Position numbers and translations under genes: made by a program. Shown here in pieces: positions 10,134-21,471 of a stretch of DNA of 64,000 nucleotides. The stretch is from Eucalyptus grandis (Eukaryota; Streptophyta; Magnoliopsida; Myrtales; Myrtaceae), in assembly GCF_016545825.1 (NCBI RefSeq), contig NC_052614.1, forward strand, positions 45,449,212 through 45,513,211, given 5' to 3'. The notes beneath the pieces were generated by a model that saw only the letters and a list, made by a program, of their open reading frames with translations, did no database searches and had not been told where the DNA came from. How positions within the stretch are numbered: position 1 is the stretch's first letter; each line of letters starts with the position of its first letter.

Positions 10134-11502
10134 GTCGGGAATCTATTGCTGATAAAGTTTTATGGTCTGTTGGTGATGGTACTCAGATTAAAGTTCGTGA
10201 GGATCCTTGGTTACCTAGTGGTGTTATTGGAGGTCCTGCTCCTAGGGATAAACCTGTCTGGGTTGCTGGTTTTATATTATTTGATTCAAACACATGGGAT
10301 ACTTCTCTTTTATCTCAGCATTTTGATAACCGAAAAGTGGAGGAGATATTATCCATTCCTATTCGACCTAATTGCACCCAGGATAAACTAATATGGAAAG
10401 GAAGGCAGGATGGTATTTTCACGGTTAAAAATTGCTACAATCAGCTTGAGAGCACAGCAATATAATACTAATTCTAACCAGGCCTCATCCTCTTTTCAGC
10501 CACCCCGCAGACTATGGAATGCAATCTGGAGAATCCGAACTATGCCTAAAATAAGGGCATTTCTCTGGTCTATTTGTAGTAATGCATTAGCAACTAGAGA
10601 AAACCTATATAAGCGTCATATTTTGACGGAGCCAACTTGTCATCTGTGTGATCATCATGTACCTGAAACCCCAGAACACCTTTTCTTATCCTGTCCTTGG
10701 ACCTATGATGTGTGGAGGCATCCCGCTCTAGATATCAAATTTTCTACAACAGCGGTACATCGCATTGAGGGCTGGCTACTTCAGTTTGTTGACAGTAAGA
10801 ATGGCTTACCGGACTTGGGTACAATTGCGCTCATCCTCTGGCACATCTGGAAAGCCCGCAATGATTTCCTATTCCACCATAAACAGCCGGATGCTGATCG
10901 AGTTGTGCTGCTGGCGATCGTGGAGACCCGTTCCAGATGTATTTTCACTTCCTCGAAGCCATGCCCTTCTTCGCAGCCATGCCCTGTTTCAAATCAACAT
11001 CCGTTCAACCATCGATGGCGCCCACTAGATCCTGGAGTCATAAAAATCAACATTGATGCATCTTACCTTTCACCCTCTGACGAAGCTTCGGTAGCTGGGG
11101 TGTGTCGGGACTCAACGGGCCATTTAATTGATGGATTCGCCTCCTCTATTCGTGCTTCCTCTGCCCTGCAAGCCGAGGCGATCGCCCTTAACTCTGCGCT
11201 GAAATTTCTTCTCCAGCGAGGTCTTGAGACGGATCGGATCATCCTGGAATCGGACAGCTTGGTCTGCATGGAAGCGATTCGTGATTCTGGAAAACGCCCG
11301 TGGGAGCTTCGCCCCTATCCTCGCCGAAACCCTACGATTGAAGCTTCGGTGCCCTAACCTTCAGCTCATTCACTGTCATAGAGAGGCCAATGTTTTGGTA
11401 GACTGTGTTGCAAAGGCCCATCGGGCCTCTTTACTTCCGCCGAATCGGGTCTTTCGAATACCCCCTTCATGCAAGATCTTGTATTATCTGAACTTCATGT
11501 AA
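10109..11502 (+). pseudogene. LINE ORF2 zf-RVT and RNase H region
   Basis: The thumb and connector (RESIADKVLWSVGDG, IKVREDPWLPSG) lead into the zf-RVT domain (KIRAFLWSICSNALATREN, then CHLCDHHVPETPEHLFLSC). The RNase H domain begins INIDASYLSPSDEASVAGV and has the catalytic LESDSLVCMEAI and the late CHREANVLVDCVAKAH motif. The frame changes near 10465 and near 11310. The first Asp (NIDAS), the Glu of QAEAIA and the SD pair are visible, so this domain was probably active in the parent element. Confidence 0.88.
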
Positions 11503-11564
11503 ACCCTTTGATGCGTGCTTAATCTATGGTAGTTTTCTACCCAAAAAAAAAAAAGTTGAATAAT

Positions 11565-14500
11565 GAGGAGAGAGATGTAAAAGGGCAGTGTCTAATCGAT
11601 ACAATTTGGGAGTACTTACGGACGAGCCAAAGAATCATGGGAAGTCTCCGTCGCTGCGTTGGGCATTTTCTTGGAAGGATTGAGAAAATCTCCTATGATA
11701 AAAAAAATTATATTTTATGCTATTCTAGTTGATAATATGAGTTTGATTACCCTTCAAAATAGATAATGCAAAATCCAATCGATTTGACGTTCTAATTTAT
11801 CAAACTAAAAATTTTCCCTCAGGTCACAATAGGATGGAGGCTACTTAATTCAGACGGCCAACAATGCACCACGCTCATGAACTTTCACAGGTCCCTATCG
11901 TCAGACGTTCCTTCCTTTTTCCCATCTATGATTTGTTCCATTAGTTCAATTTTGAATCTGATTTAGCAAACTCGTCTCATTTATTCGCACCGTGAAACTA
12001 GAAGAATTATTTGAGGTTGTAAGTTTGTGATTTGGCTCTAAATAGGATTGAACTGTTGTTTTAAAGGTAATTTGTAATAGATTCTCCAATCAATTTCGTT
12101 TTTCGTTAAACACCAGAATTTCTTTCAAGTGATTTTCCGCAAAATCAACCATAAGAAAACAACTCATTTTCCAGATAATAATTTTCTTGAAAATATTTTC
12201 CATTGATTAGAAAGTATATCAATTGATTTCACTTCACGTTTTAATTGTAAATATGAGTTTGATTACCCTTCAAAATAGAAAATACCTAAATTCAATTAGT
12301 TCCACTCCATGTGTTATTTTATTAATCTAAAAACGTTTGCCCTAGATAACTCCAATAAAATAGGTCGGGTGTAGAAAGACGCGCATTTGAGTGGGTTAAT
12401 ATATATATCAGCTATGTGTCCCCATTTCATAAAACGATAGTTTCATAAAAATTTCAGAAGCTTTTGCAATTCTGCCGCCGTCTCGCGTTATCTTCACCCA
12501 TGTCACAACAGGCCAAAGGTTATCTGATTCAGACAGCTGACAATGCACTAGATGCATGAATCCCTTCCCTAATTTCAAACTGAGAAAACAAACGGAAGAA
12601 GTACTCTAAAATAATACATACTTGCGGTAGGAAGGCACGGCCCACACGACCCAGTCAATTGACAAAAACAAGAGATATAGTAACAAAACTTGTTCACGTT
12701 GACACCTAAATTTTGAATTTTTTTAATCATTTATTGCATGAAAATTTAGAAATTGAATTCAAACCCTAAACAAAAATATCACTTGCATTATTCACATTTG
12801 CATGGATCATCGCACATGACCTAGTTGCATGACTTCTCTATGACGCGCCACGGATGATGAACATAAGATCACTCTTTATCGCACAATGCCTCCACAAACA
12901 AGCGTGCATAGGATCATCTCCTATAGATCTCGATCAATAATTTAGAAAGAAAGAAAGGCAATCACGATTGACAAATCGAGAATATCCGTAGTAACATCAT
13001 CTCAAGCGAGAGAGGACTGGAGATCATCGGAGACCTATAGTAACATCATCTCAAGCATAATCAGGCATCACTTCTTTTAGGAACGTGATAGACTTGGAAT
13101 CCTCATGCGTGACTTGGTCAAATGCAACATAGTTTTGCTCTTTGTCGTATATGAGGCACATCCTTCGACCATCTTTATGAGTCGCCAATTCCATGGGCTT
13201 CATTTAAGTATTGTTGATGACATGTAAATTAACACAAGGAAAATAGGAAATAGGTATTTTTCGGCATCGGCAACAGCGAGATGACTGGTCCCATTCAAAT
13301 ATGCAATAGTGAAATCACTTTTGAATTAATGACTTTTTGTTTCATGGCTTCATTATATAAGCCCTTTTTTTTTGAAGATGCAAAATTACAAAGTCAACTT
13401 CCTCTTCAAATTTAATACTCAGCACGCGTGTATATAACAAGTAGAGTAAACTGCTTCATCTAAGGTTTAATGCAAACCTTGGCATCTCCCATAGGGAAGA
13501 TAAAGATATAAGGGGATATTGAGGGGCTAGGGTGTGCAGGCACTAACCTGTCAGCCCGCCAATAAAATATCCATTGGACAGGTGGGGCGGCTTCCAAGTT
13601 CATGCCTTCATTATGTAAGCCCTTTGTCTAGAAGATGCAACAATCAAAAGTTAACTTTCTCTCCAAATTTAAAACTTAGCATGCGTACATGTAACAAGTA
13701 GAGTAATATACTTTAGTTGATTAGGTGATTGACGATTTTTCTGGAATTGGGAGTGATTAGTTTCTGTTAATTTCTGTTCTTAGGATTTGAAATGTGAAAT
13801 ACATTAGTGAAAGCAAGCAACCATTACGTGCTAAATCAAGTCACATAGAGAGTTAATGCAAATACTAGCCCTAGTCAAAAAAGAAGGAAAAGCAAAAATT
13901 TACCCTAAAAACATTGTTTGGGTAGAGCAATGGGGTGGTATGTAATGGATTCCGAACTAACTAGTAACCAAGCTAAGTCGAGTTAAATATAATTACTACC
14001 CAACTATTACTCATTAAGAACAAGAGAAAAAAAAATTGCGAGTAGTACAAAAGATAGGTATGTGCGAAATGATTCTGCACTTATAAATTTTTTATGCTAT
14101 TTTCCAAACTTGGGCTTGGCCTCTTTATTAGAATATGTACATTAATATAGAGCAAAAGGCACGCAATACCGTAGTAATTCTGCAGCAGTTTTGTCGCTAG
14201 TGAAATATACCCATCGCTTGACAATAGAGTTTATATACTCTTTATATATATGCGGTCTCCCTTTACCTATTAGCTTAAGTTTTGGCGTTTGACTTTTTAA
14301 CTTGATATTAGAGTTAATGGAATAATTAAATATTAAAGTGTTTCTTCATTTAATAGTTTACACCTTTAGAGCAATTGGTTCAAGAGGTGTCTATTTGCCT
14401 CCTAGTTATATATTTCCACGGTTAGTACTAGATAAAAAGACCACACAGAGCATGAGATGAAGTAATGGATATCAAGAAAAAAGGTTCTTGTTTGTCTTCC

Positions 14501-14830
14501 CTACGGAAAAATATTAAGTTGTGTAGAAGATCTTATAAAATATCAATCATATTTGTTTATTTACGTGAGCAACGGAAGGAAAGAAGGTGTCCTAAAAACG
14601 AAATTTGACGAGAGACGATCAAATTGACTGAGTTATAACTTTGAACAAGTCAGGGAATCTAGAAGCCACCACTCATGGAATATAGCCCTGTAGTCAGAAA
14701 GAACACTCGAGACGTGCGACACTCAAGGCTACTACTCTGGAATTTTAGATGGCTATGTTGGCCAAAATGGTGCCCCCGGCACCGTGACTGAACTTAAGCT
14801 GAGACGGTACCGTGAAGGGGACCACACACT
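11565..14830. other. Gene-free stretch with two local direct duplications
   Basis: No coding exon is recognised. Segments starting at about 11734 and 12250 (shared tatgagtttgattaccc, then caatgcac words further on) form a direct duplication offset by about 516 bp. Segments at about 13339-13455 and 13600-13712 (shared cttcattat.taagccc, agtcaac/agttaac and aacaagtagagtaa) form another, offset by about 260 bp. The left end at 11565 is the DNA that lay immediately upstream of the TNL gene before the LINE inserted. Confidence 0.6.
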
Positions 14831-15016
14831 AAGAATGAAAAGCTCTGACAGTTCGCACAAGTTCGATGGCCGCATTCATGGAGAAATTCACTTCTGCATA
14901 GTACACTTTGAATAACATGGTGTGTCAACCACGAAATTTAATCAAACAACTTGTTTTGAGAAAATAAACGTTTGCTCCTTATTCTATCTACTAGTCCAAC
15001 ATACGATTCTATAGCT

Positions 15017-15023
15017 TATAAAA
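15017..15023 (+). promoter_or_regulatory. TATA box of duplicated TPS promoter
   Basis: tataaaa lies about 98 bp upstream of the relict TPS start codon at 15115. It corresponds to the TATA box at 44111 upstream of the intact terpene synthase, and the sequence between them also aligns (agtccaacata, tttcgacact). Confidence 0.6.
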
Positions 15024-15114
15024 CCTATAAATACTGTTTCGACACTCAAGAGTCTCTACTGTCTAGTATTCTTTGTCTATATTTGTTCAGTCACCTGGAG
15101 GTAATGAAAAAGAA

Positions 15115-15250
15115 ATGTCTCTTGAGATTTCAGCAATCCCATCTTCGTCTCCTGCTCAAGAAACAAGCCGCATCGCGGAACGCCAATCAGCAAATTTTTA
15201 TCCAGGTATATGGGCGGATTATCTTCTCAAATATGTTTCTGACTCCACTA
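15115..15250 (+). pseudogene. Terpene synthase exon 1 fragment (TPS-a)
   Basis: The frame from 15115 begins [18 protein letters not shown] and continues with ANFYPGIWADYLLKYVSDS, closely matching exon 1 of the intact gene at 44207. Upstream sequence for about 200 bp also aligns, so the promoter was duplicated with the exon. The RR of the RRX8W motif has become RQ here (ERQSANFYPGIW). After YVSDS the similarity stops at about 15250, where sulfotransferase sequence in opposite orientation begins. No later TPS exon follows. Confidence 0.88.
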
Positions 15251-15252
15251 TC

Positions 15253-15822
15253 TGTAACTCTTACTTTGCTAATGAATCTCTACATTGACACGAACACGTC
15301 CTTTGGGTCTCGGACGATTCTCACGATCCGGCACCCTGCGGTCGCAACCGATCTTGGCAGTGAGGCATAAGGGATCTGAGTGGAGCGAAGCCTGGGCGAG
15401 GAAGAGCGTTGAGGGCTGAGATGGGGTCCTTCTCATAGGCGTAGAATTCAATGTAGGGAACACATTCATGAGGTTCTTGATGAGTAAAGTGTGCCTGGGT
15501 AGGTTTGGTTGTGCCCTATTGGCAATAGCAAATGACAGAGCCTTGATCCATGTCAAGCCGGTCTTACGGAAGGTGGCCAAGAGGGTGTCAGTGGGCCGGG
15601 CCTCAAAATGTTGCTGGGCCCAGATGACTCCTCCAAGGAAGTGATCGTCATACCAGAAGGCTTCTTGATAGTTGTACAAATGGTGAGTCAACCACCCTTT
15701 TTCTCTGGGTAAAGATGATGAGATGGCTACCTCTCCTTTTCTGCTTCTTGAAATTCCAGGGCAATTTGTTCCTTAAGAAGCTCTTCTCGACTGGAGAGAT
15801 CAGAAGCAACAGTGTTTGGCAC
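15253..15822 (-). pseudogene. Cytosolic sulfotransferase N-terminal fragment
   Basis: Plant cytosolic sulfotransferases move sulfonate from PAPS to hydroxyl groups of flavonoids, hormones or glucosinolates. On the minus strand: SREELLKEQIALEFQEAEKE, then in another frame SLPREKGWLTHHLYNYQEAF and WYDDHFLGGVIWAQQHFEAR, then LLATFRKTGLTWIKALSFA. The last is the 5'-phosphosulfate loop, usually PKSGTTW.KAL, here with altered residues. In a third frame the 3'-phosphate motif IVRDPKDVFVS is clear near 15300, followed by a TAG where a Trp is expected. The C-terminal half is missing, cut at the junction with the TPS fragment. The presumed start codon reads GTG at 15822. Confidence 0.87.
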
Positions 15823-17181
15823 CTGTCAATTTAGATGAATGGAAATGTTTGGAGCTTCTTCTTTTTCACTGATTAATGACAACGTCAAGGCTTGATTGCG
15901 ATTCAAAGAGTAAAAGGGATAATAACAGAATACACATCACAGCTAAAAGGATAAAACATCTTTGATATCATGTAGATAACAAGGGCATTTTGTAAAAAGA
16001 AGAGAGAGAGAGATAGAGATTTGCACTTATAAAACTACGGAAGCCTTGTTTAATGACTAGCCTAGCTGCACTCCTAGTAGTCAAGGCAAATCATCTTAAA
16101 TATATTAACTTTGGAGGCTTATCATAATCCAATAAAATGTTTCTTCTAACGCAATCATTAGAAAATAGTAGTAAATAGTTGTGGTAGGGATAAAATGTAC
16201 TTAGCGCAAGATTAATTAAATTAGGTACCGAACCTAATTCTTTATAGTTCGTCACAATGTAATCATCCTAAACCCTAAAATCTCAATTAATTTAACCTAA
16301 TCACAATCCCTAAATCCTAAACCTAAAACCCTAAACTCTCATTGGCATTACTAATGATATTTATATATAATATAACAATATTTTCTTGTGGAGCCTTATA
16401 CAAACGTTTGAAATTTGCTCACTCTTACAGGACATTGCCAACTCTTATTTGAGTCAATTTGTCAATATTAGTCCATTTATGTGGAAGGATAATTTGCCGT
16501 AAAACCTTTTTAACTTACTTAAAAATATAATTCTCAGCTTAATACCTGTCAAATTGTATATAAATCAAACCTCATCTATAAATTGGTTATTTAATAATTC
16601 TAAGATAAGCATGAAAGGAATAAGATAATAAAGTGAAAGATCAATGATTACATATTCTTTGAGAAGATTATAATTTTCAAAATTATTTTAGTCACAATAA
16701 TGTCTAAACGAAAGAAATTAGGATGCAGGCCGGATTTTTGAATATACAAAATCTTAACTAAGTAGTAATAATTTACATTTAGCTCTAAACTTAACAGAAC
16801 CAAATGAATTACTCAAGATTATAAAGAGGCGAGTAAGTAAAGCCATGCATTTGCATCTTTACTTGACCTCGTATTTTTTTATTTTTTTATTTCAAATGAT
16901 ATGAGATAAGGATATTGGAAGTGCCAATGACGCATAATTTAGTATCAAATTTTACAAATGATCGCTCCAAAATATTTTAGCTCGTTTGCTCATTCCAAGA
17001 TCAACAACTTAGCTTGTTGATAGATCCTATCTCACGTTATGTTAAAATATAAATAAGATTAATGATTAATTATGTGTACACCATCAATGTAAAATAAATA
17101 ATTACACAAGTGGCCTTATCCACTATTGATTTGAAAGAGTGGGTAGTCATGATCCTCAAAATCAATGATGGATTAGATTAC
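15823..17181. other. Gene-free AT-rich stretch with telomere-like block
   Basis: No coding exon is recognised. A degenerate plant-telomere-like run (ccctaaa, cctaaacc, aaaccctaaac) lies at 16266-16340 among AT-rich DNA. The rest shows only homopolymers and a short GA run at 16005-16018. Confidence 0.5.
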
Positions 17182-17200
17182 TTATGTAAAATTTAGTTTA

Positions 17201-17410
17201 GTTTAGTTTTTTTTTTTTGGTCGGTTCTACTCTACTCTTATTCTAACTCTCACTCTCAGACTTTTTCCTTGCCTCCTTACAAGACGTGGGAGTTGAAACC
17301 CCTCTTGAAACAATTCGTCTCACCCCAACTCCCCTGAGAAGATGGGGATTCAAACCCCCACCTCCCCCTTCCATGTTGGAAGGGTGGCCACAATTAAACC
17401 CCAATGGTTT
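17201..17410 (-). mobile_element. SINE, second family, complete copy with 19-bp target-site duplication
   Basis: Read on the minus strand it begins accattggggtttaatt, has a box B-like ggtttgaatcc (plus positions 17345-17355), and ends gaccgaccAAAA with a long poly(A) (poly-T at about 17206-17218 on plus). A perfect 19-bp target-site duplication ttatgtaaaatttagttta is at 17182-17200 and 17411-17429. Length is about 210 bp. A second copy, split by an LTR, lies at 36762-39941. Confidence 0.9.
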
Positions 17411-17429
17411 ATGTAAAATTTAGTTTACA

Positions 17430-18112
17430 TAGACAATGTATACTCTGTATTTCTATAAATATATCATTAAATGGCTTTATAATTGATCCCACGTAGCACA
17501 TAATTCAAGAAATTGTTGGCAGGACAATACACTATTCTCTCTCTCTTAGACCTTTGGTCGTCGCTCTCTCCCATTCTTCCTTGTCCATCTTGCCTCTTTG
17601 CCACGCCTCTCCTCTTCCTCCTTTCAACATAAAAAAGCGCCCATAAATACTTCCTCATCAGCTATCTCCATCTCTTCTCCTCATCCTCTGTCGCTTGCCA
17701 TCTTTCAATTTGTGGCAAACTAATGCCTATTCACAATATTTTCCACATATTCTAAGAGCAATTTATCTGAGAAGGGCCACTAAGAACCATTTATTCTCAA
17801 ATTAATGCTAAAAGGGATTCTCAAGCGAGCCAAGTGGGCGACATCATTTAGATTTGAGTGGTTCTAGCGCGCGATCAAATGATCGTTCATGAAGTTTTAT
17901 TACTAAAATCATACACCTTCAATATATCCAACAACTCTTGGGTCCCCGTCATCATATCGTATATTCCTTCTTGCGAAACCCTTTTCCGATGAAGTTTGTT
18001 TCTTCAAATTATTTGTTGTTCGAGATGTGTCATGCCTATTGCTAAAACTTCTAAGTAAATCATGCAACCGGACAGAGCTATGAACAAGCACAAGAGTGGC
18101 GAACCGGAAATG
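17430..18112. other. Unassigned DNA left of the assembly gap
   Basis: Short open frames exist on the minus strand (for example 17909-18091) but show no family I recognise and are cut by the gap. Nothing else is supported. Confidence 0.4.
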
Positions 18113-18212
18113 NNNNNNNNNNNNNNNNNNNNNNNNNNNNNNNNNNNNNNNNNNNNNNNNNNNNNNNNNNNNNNNNNNNNNNNNNNNNNNNNNNNNNNNN
18201 NNNNNNNNNNNN
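18113..18212. other. Assembly gap, 100 N
   Basis: Exactly 100 Ns, the usual placeholder for a scaffold join of unknown length. Distances and gene order across this point should not be trusted. Confidence 0.99.
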
Positions 18213-21200
18213 AATTTGTTGTCAAATTGAATGTTTGGTGCTAAAGCAACTAACTCAATAATAAAATGAGCCGTTCACAATTAAACTTTTTCAAGAGTTT
18301 CCAACAGTTTTGCCTCTTTTATGTTTGATGGTATCTCATCTTCATTATGAACAGGATGCACATGTTATCTGTGAGTACATCAGCATACACACATTGATAT
18401 GCAGATATATTGGACTCGTATGTGATAGTTCTTGTGACTTGCTTATTATTGTCAAGTGAGTTTCTCTGTCAGGAAATAATCACAGAAATAGCTCATAAAT
18501 CTAAATACTCTTTCCTCTGATCAATCTACTCAAGTTTACATCTCCGTATTGTTCACAAGTTTCACTTGTTGCCAGATCCTGTTATTGAAGTCATAGATTT
18601 GTGTCGACCCCTTGAGTGAGCATACCATTGCTTGATTTGTGTTCCGTCGGAGGTACTGATTAAGTCACCATGAATGTTGCTGTTCCAAATTCTCTCAGAT
18701 TGATGGCTATATCTACTGGGCGTTTCATGAAACCAGAATTTTGGCTAAGAACTTGATCAGCTCCTGGAAATAAACTAATTGACGGCTTTAGAAGCAATAT
18801 GGTCTGTTTGAAGTAGTAGGTGTTTTGGGGTATATGTACATTGGTGATTGCTTTCTTGAGTCTTTGTTGATTGTCAAAGAGATGTATATGCATTCATTGT
18901 TTATTTGTAGGTTTTTCTTGACTGATGAAGTATTTATTAGGAATGGTTCATCACCACAATTAGAATCAAGTCCCCATCAGTGAGTATGTGGAATGCACTG
19001 AAATCCCTATATCTTTCTTTTAGTCAAGATGATTGATGTCCATCTCTATTCAGTGAAAAAGTAAAATTAACCCATTATTTTAGTATTGAAAGTTTGCTTA
19101 AGATAAGTTCAACTGCAACATCTTCTTTTATACTAATTACCATATTATGTTACTTTGTTAGTGCCACTAAAAGTGAATAGTTTAATTATTCTGGACCAGT
19201 GACAATCGTTGTCTTTTTCCTTTCTCAAATGCTTTCGTTGTCTTCTTTGTCTGTGTTCATGCTTTTAGTTTTCTTTCCAGGATAGCTTGTCCTGGCAACC
19301 ACAGCCAGACTTTTGTTCTTTCTTACAAGCATTCTTATTTATTGTAATAATGCAAAGTAAAACACGGTCTTATAAAGTATAATAGATTAATATAACTTTG
19401 TATGATTCTGCATATTGATTTTACTCCCGTCTACTTACATCAAAATGGTTATTTTTCAATATGTTTGGTGCAGAACTTAATTTTGATATGCACTTTCCCC
19501 CAATACCATCATTACTTGCCTAAATGATAAATAGTTCATGAAATGTGATGAACTAATCACCTTAGTTGGAATTAATTTACTTACTAAGTTCTGCCTTTTA
19601 ATGATTTTGAAAACGTTTTACCTGCGCATTGGATATTTCTTGGACTCTCTCTCTCGTGCAGAACAACGATTACATGAGTGATAGAAATAGAGAGAACGAA
19701 AGTGAGGGAGATGAAACATAATTCTCTCCATATAAGTGACATTCTGATGCTGCAACGTTCTGATGCTGCAAGATCCAATGAAAGATTCTAAGATTAGAAA
19801 CATATGTGGTCACAATGTCGTCACGGGTTGATTCAGTCCGTGAACAAGTTCCTTAATGCAGAAGAAAAAATCATGAGTGGCTTCAGATTTTGCTGTCAAG
19901 TCGATCTCCTTTTATCTTTGAAAGTGGGAGCATAAAGATCATTATTACCCATCTTCATTTCCCCTTTCCATTTCGTGCTGCGTACTGATTATTTTGGCTT
20001 CATGTGATGATTGTACTTAAGATATCTGGTGCCCAATCCCGTCAAGAAAGTGAAGCCAAAGCAAATGGGGCACTCACATAAAGTCATCGTTTCTTTTTCA
20101 ATGAATGAAAAAATACAGAAGAGAAGAGAAGAGACCTGCAACGGCACCCACCAGGCTATTTCGATGGAAACATGTGTGGGATCGATCCCGGCTGACATAT
20201 ATATCTAAAGTTGTAAAGCAAAGATCTTTTGGCTATGTTATAACTATGTCGACCTAGTCTTTGACCAATCATTTTGCGCTCAGAACCTTCTCGTCCTTGG
20301 GACCATCCTTGTTAATTTGACAGGTATTGATCAAGAATCATAAGAACTCCTGCACGTTCTACAACACAAGATAAGGAATAAATACTCTGGACTATTCAAG
20401 AATTATGAGAATATTCTATTAAATGAGAATATTCTATTAAATGAACATTAAGCAAAGTATGATATTGCATATCTTCCCTTTCTACTATAGAAGAGAAGTC
20501 GTAAGACTCGAGTCCACTTGTCAATCTCCCAGGTCATCGTTCAAAAGTTCTTTTATAAATTCAATCTACATATGTTGACACCGTCGTAGTCATTTGATCA
20601 TGAGGAATTTACTATGACGCCCACACATTCAATTGTTATGATCACGTTAGTCTACATTAATAGAGTCAATCTAATGTCATGTGTTTAATCAAACTGCCAT
20701 TAGCTTAACTTCAATATAAAAGCATTGTTAACCAATTTCATCGTTGTATCATATAGGTCAAGAGACCCCTAGAGAAGATACGAATAAAAAAATCTCTCTT
20801 CCCATCCATAGTGTCGTCATCTCCACTCCTTTTTATTAGAAAAAGAAACATTCAAAACTAGCCCAAGAAGAAAATCACTACAAAGTAGGTCAAGGTCAAG
20901 GAATATAAATTTGATTAGAAAGTTCAATCCAAAACTTATAAATAGAGAGAGACAATGGACACGTGTATATGTCGAATAATTTTGCAAATTCTACTAATAA
21001 CCTATGGAATGGTTTAAGTCTTGACAGAATCTCTTTTGGTCTTACATGTCACATTCACGATTATATATCACATGATTTCTTATGCGAGTCAACATAAGTA
21101 AATACTCGACAACGATCTATGATCATCTGTGAGAGACTTTGCATCGAATGGATCTGAATCCATATCATTCGGCCAGACAGGTTCATACAAAATCTTTTTC

Positions 21201-21240
21201 TTTACCTACAACATAAATACTGAATAAATAAATATATTTA
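18213..21240. other. Gene-free stretch between gap and HIPP gene
   Basis: No coding exon is recognised on either strand. A short tandem duplication (ttctgatgctgcaa twice) is at about 19742-19771. The composition between 18250 and 19400 resembles intron-like plant DNA, but no exon could be supported. Confidence 0.4.
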
Positions 21241-21412
21241 TATGTGTGTGTGTATATAGTGAAGTTGCGCTGGTGGTATACGCCACGATATACACCTTTT
21301 CCTTCGACCTCTTTTTGGATACTTTAGAAATGTTTCTCAAGCAGTCTCTCTCTCTTTCTTTAATTACCTCCTCACCATCTCCTTCTTAAGCTCGTAGAAC
21401 TCACCCCCACCC

Positions 21413-21437
21413 CCCCTCTCTCTCTCTCTCTCTCCCT
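21413..21437. repeat. CT microsatellite in HIPP 5' leader
   Basis: A pyrimidine-rich tract of CT dinucleotides lies 35-60 bp upstream of the HIPP start codon at 21472. Such CT tracts are common in plant 5' UTRs near the transcription start. Confidence 0.7.
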
Positions 21438-21471
21438 CCACACGTGCAAGTCCACGACACAAGCACAGAAA

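Larger units (their letters stand above)
5775..11552 (+). mobile_element. Near full-length L1-type LINE, inactivated, inserted at the TNL 5' end
   Basis: A two-ORF non-LTR retrotransposon of about 5.8 kb. Order: 5' UTR, ORF1 with CCHC zinc knuckle, ORF2 with APE-type endonuclease, reverse transcriptase, zf-RVT and RNase H, then poly(A) (11543-11554). The target-site duplication aagttgaataat is perfect (5763-5774 and 11553-11564, the leading A's being shared with the tail). Both ORFs are broken by frameshifts and stops. Plant L1 elements with a C-terminal RNase H are a known lineage. The insertion lies between the TNL start codon and its original upstream DNA, in opposite orientation. Confidence 0.94.

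Noticed and set aside
18004..18244. Open frames across the N gap
   Set aside because: They are translations through 100 unknown bases and have no meaning.
18660..18893. Minus-strand 77-residue frame with reasonable codon pattern
   Set aside because: I could not link it to any family or to neighbouring exons; no splice pattern extends it.
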